NCBI RefSeq assembly: GCF_000264295.1
Contig: NZ_AJXT01000004.1
Location: forward strand, 434,001 to 498,000
Origin: Rhodanobacter spathiphylli B39
GTDB taxonomy: Bacteria > Pseudomonadota > Gammaproteobacteria > Xanthomonadales > Rhodanobacteraceae
Direction: 5' to 3'
Length of the DNA: 64,000 nt
The notes under the pieces are model-generated. The model ran no database searches. It saw nothing but the letters and a program-made list of their open reading frames with translations, and had not been told where the DNA came from. A program made the translations under genes and the position numbers. Below are positions 61,833 to 64,000 of this stretch, piece by piece. Each line of letters opens with the position of its first letter. Position 1 is the first letter of the stretch.

Positions 61833-62102
61833 ATGTCCCTTACCGCAGAACAGACCGGCAAGATCATCGCTGATTTCGGCCGCGTGCCGAACGACACCGG
61901 TTCGACCGAAGTCCAGGTGGCGCTGTTGTCCGCCCGCATCGACCACCTCACCGGCCACTTCAAGGAACACAAGCAGGATCACCACTCCCGCCGTGGCCTG
62001 CTGAAGCTGGTCAATCAGCGCAAGCGCCTGCTCAGCTATCTGAAGGATCGCGACCTTGCGCGCTATCAGACCCTGATCGAACGCCTCGGCCTTCGCCGGT
62101 AA
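61833..62102 (+). CDS. rpsO: 30S ribosomal protein S15
   Basis: 89 residues, starting [17 protein letters not shown] and ending [38 protein letters not shown] is the rRNA-binding core. AAGGA precedes the ATG. An in-frame ATG at 61785 lies inside the leader hairpin and is rejected. In E. coli S15 represses its own translation. Confidence 0.97.
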   Translation: MSLTAEQTGKIIADFGRVPNDTGSTEVQVALLSARIDHLTGHFKEHKQDHHSRRGLLKLVNQRKRLLSYLKDRDLARYQTLIERLGLRR

Positions 62103-62107
62103 TTTCG

Positions 62108-62156
62108 TGCGTTCATCCGTGAACGCAAAGATCAAGAGGCGCCCATTCGTGGGCGC
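62108..62156 (+). promoter_or_regulatory. Two stem-loops between rpsO and pnp
   Basis: TGCGTTCA-TCCG-TGAACGCA (62108-62127) and GCGCCCA-TTCG-TGGGCGC (62139-62156). No U tract follows either. Their place matches the RNase III processing hairpin before pnp in E. coli, where PNPase autoregulates its own mRNA. Confidence 0.65.
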
Positions 62157-62185
62157 ACTTCTCAATCAGATCAGGAATTAAGCAC

Positions 62186-64000
<1,815 letters not shown>

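Overview
The window is high-G+C DNA from a gammaproteobacterium, most likely Xanthomonadales and probably Rhodanobacteraceae (Rhodanobacter/Dyella/Luteibacter-like). This is inferred from gene order and protein resemblance, not from a database search. The genes are packed on both strands with many 4-bp start/stop overlaps. Almost everything is conserved core genome. I see no prophage, CRISPR array or transposase gene. The accessory signals are a short inverted-repeat element inside a copper ATPase gene, several intergenic repeat families, and a small surface-polysaccharide/ammonia-lyase neighbourhood.

Layout. 1-3161: tail of a MerR-type regulator overlapping a copper-exporting P1B-ATPase gene interrupted in frame by a 180-bp palindromic-ended element, then a tiny membrane protein. 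3237-8594: folC, SPOR protein (dedD), cvpA, purF (the same order as in E. coli) and a DUF455 ferritin-like gene. 8613-8803: triplicated terminator and tRNA-Pro(CGG). 8968-15422: hisS, an unusual MIO-type ammonia-lyase, DUF6165, a family-9 glycosyltransferase, Kdo kinase and a metallo-beta-lactamase-fold protein. 15517-19056: tRNA-Ser(GGA), 4.5S RNA, dnaX, ybaB, recR and a HIT-family gene. 19117-24751 (minus strand): Slp lipoprotein, a TgpA/DUF58/MoxR cluster, Maf-type pyrophosphatase and a coiled-coil membrane protein.

24865-36292 is one long divergent supercluster: yceD-rpmF, fabH-fabD-fabG-acpP-fabF (no plsX between rpmF and fabH), pabB-pabC (p-aminobenzoate for folate), mltG (glycan termination), tmk and holB (replication), then a PIG-L deacetylase. 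It links lipid, folate, cell-wall and DNA synthesis. It is followed by a GAF-GAF-PAS-GGDEF-EAL cyclic-di-GMP protein and pilZ (36484-39771).

39851-54729 is the complete 14-gene nuoA-N operon for proton-pumping NADH dehydrogenase (complex I), with a recognisable promoter. 54807-64000 is the classic translation/transcription/RNA-decay block: initiator tRNA, rimP, nusA, infB, rbfA, truB, rpsO and pnp. The last gene is cut by the window end. This block carries several leader hairpins that suggest attenuation or RNase processing, including a 23-bp perfect hairpin in the rpsO leader.
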